7,421 bases of DNA, taken from the NCBI GenBank assembly GCA_025455895.1, contig JALOLQ010000216.1, positions 1 to 7,421 on the forward strand, written 5' to 3'. The notes below the pieces were generated by a model that worked only from the letters and a program-made list of their open reading frames with translations, ran no database searches and had not been told where the DNA came from. Made by a program: the position numbers and the translations under genes. Positions 7,054 to 7,421 of the stretch are shown piece after piece (within the stretch, counting starts at the first letter, position 1; every line of letters begins with the position of its first letter). Origin of the DNA: Solirubrobacteraceae bacterium (GTDB lineage Bacteria; Actinomycetota; Thermoleophilia; Solirubrobacterales; Solirubrobacteraceae).

Positions 7054-7059
7054 AGGGTA
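7054..7059 (-). promoter_or_regulatory. Possible -10 box for a leaderless small-protein transcript
   Basis: TACCCT on the minus strand fits the TANNNT pattern of -10 elements. Exactly 6 bases separate it from the A of the ATG at 7047, which would be +1 of a leaderless mRNA. No clear -35 element is seen. Confidence 0.35.
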
Positions 7060-7094
7060 GGGCCACCGGGGGCGGCGCGCGCCGGGCGGCGCGT

Positions 7095-7421
7095 TCAGCC
7101 CTTCGCGCGCTTCTCGAGCTCGCGGCCGAACGCGCGCTCGACCCCGCTGTCCATCCGGCGCTGGAAGATCGCCACGAAGGCGTCGCTCATCAGGACCCGC
7201 AGCTCGGCCAGCGTGTCGCTCACCCCGGGCCAGTCCGCCTCGGGGCGGCCGGCGTCGTCGAACGGCTTCCAGACCTGCTCGAGGAACAGGCGCACGAACG
7301 TCCGGCTCGCCTCGTCGGCGCTCTTCGTGAGGCCCGCCGCGATCTGCAGCGCCTTGTCGAGCGGCACGCCGAGCTCGAGCAGCGCCTCGCCGGCGCGCAG
7401 CACCGTCGGGCTCGGCACCTC
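7095..7421 (-). CDS. Probable MerR-family transcriptional regulator, C-terminal domain (5' end outside window)
   Basis: The last 108 residues of a protein whose frame stays open to the right edge. The first visible residues, EVPSPTVLRAGEALLELGVP, show that the GTG at 7418 is an internal valine, not a start. The segment is helical. Its pattern (AGEALLELGVPLDKAL, then FVRLFLEQVWKPFDDAGRP, then RMDSGVERAFGRELEK) resembles the C-terminal effector or dimer region found after the helix-turn-helix in a group of actinobacterial MerR-like regulators. The DNA-binding part itself is outside the window, so the assignment rests on remembered family resemblance. Its stop is followed by 47 bases before the ATG of the small basic-protein gene on the same strand. 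A GC-only 12-base palindrome (7073-7084) lies between them. Confidence 0.65.
   Translation of the reverse strand, partial: EVPSPTVLRAGEALLELGVPLDKALQIAAGLTKSADEASRTFVRLFLEQVWKPFDDAGRPEADWPGVSDTLAELRVLMSDAFVAIFQRRMDSGVERAFGRELEKRAKG

Noticed and set aside
6653..7066. A 137-codon minus-strand open frame spanning the gap between the small basic-protein and lipoprotein genes
   Set aside because: It overlaps both better-supported genes in another frame, has an Arg/Gly-rich composition and lacks a ribosome site or known motif.
7073..7084. GC-only 12-base palindrome CGGCGCGCGCCG
   Set aside because: As a hairpin it gives only about 4 base pairs around a minimal loop, and such palindromes are expected by chance in this composition. 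It has no flanking T-run or operator-like context.

Overview
The window is a very GC-rich, densely coding bacterial segment. Codons end almost always in G or C, GTG starts are used, genes overlap as ATGA, and two short genes have possible leaderless promoters. This fits a high-GC actinobacterium. The small secreted lipoprotein and the MerR-type C-terminal domain resemble proteins I associate with the Solirubrobacterales/Thermoleophilia, but that placement is an inference and not proven here.

Left part (1-5685, plus strand): four genes form one translationally coupled operon, and each junction is a 4-base ATGA overlap (1258, 3399, 4126). In order they are: the C-terminal part of a hydantoinase A/ketone-carboxylase-type ATPase subunit, cut by the left edge; a 714-residue hydantoinase B-type subunit; a short gene resembling a reduced uroporphyrinogen decarboxylase (URO-D)-like protein; and a complete 519-residue AMP-forming acyl-CoA synthetase. 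In this copy the third gene is broken by an apparent one-base deletion near 3455-3460. The large HyuB-type subunit beside an acyl-CoA ligase recalls the acetophenone carboxylase/benzoylacetate-CoA ligase pathway, in which a ketone is carboxylated with ATP and the resulting beta-keto acid is activated with CoA. The true substrate is not readable from the sequence. The URO-D-like gene is the least explained member and the most interesting.

Right part (5713-7421, minus strand): four small genes converge on the operon. Read in their own direction from the right edge, they are: the C-terminal domain of a probable MerR-family regulator (cut by the edge), a 61-residue basic hypothetical protein, a 171-residue lipoprotein with two further cysteines, and a 179-residue coiled-coil protein ending at a GC-rich hairpin between the converging genes. 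No RNA gene, CRISPR array, insertion sequence or integration site was recognised, and no stretch over 300 bases lacks a gene.
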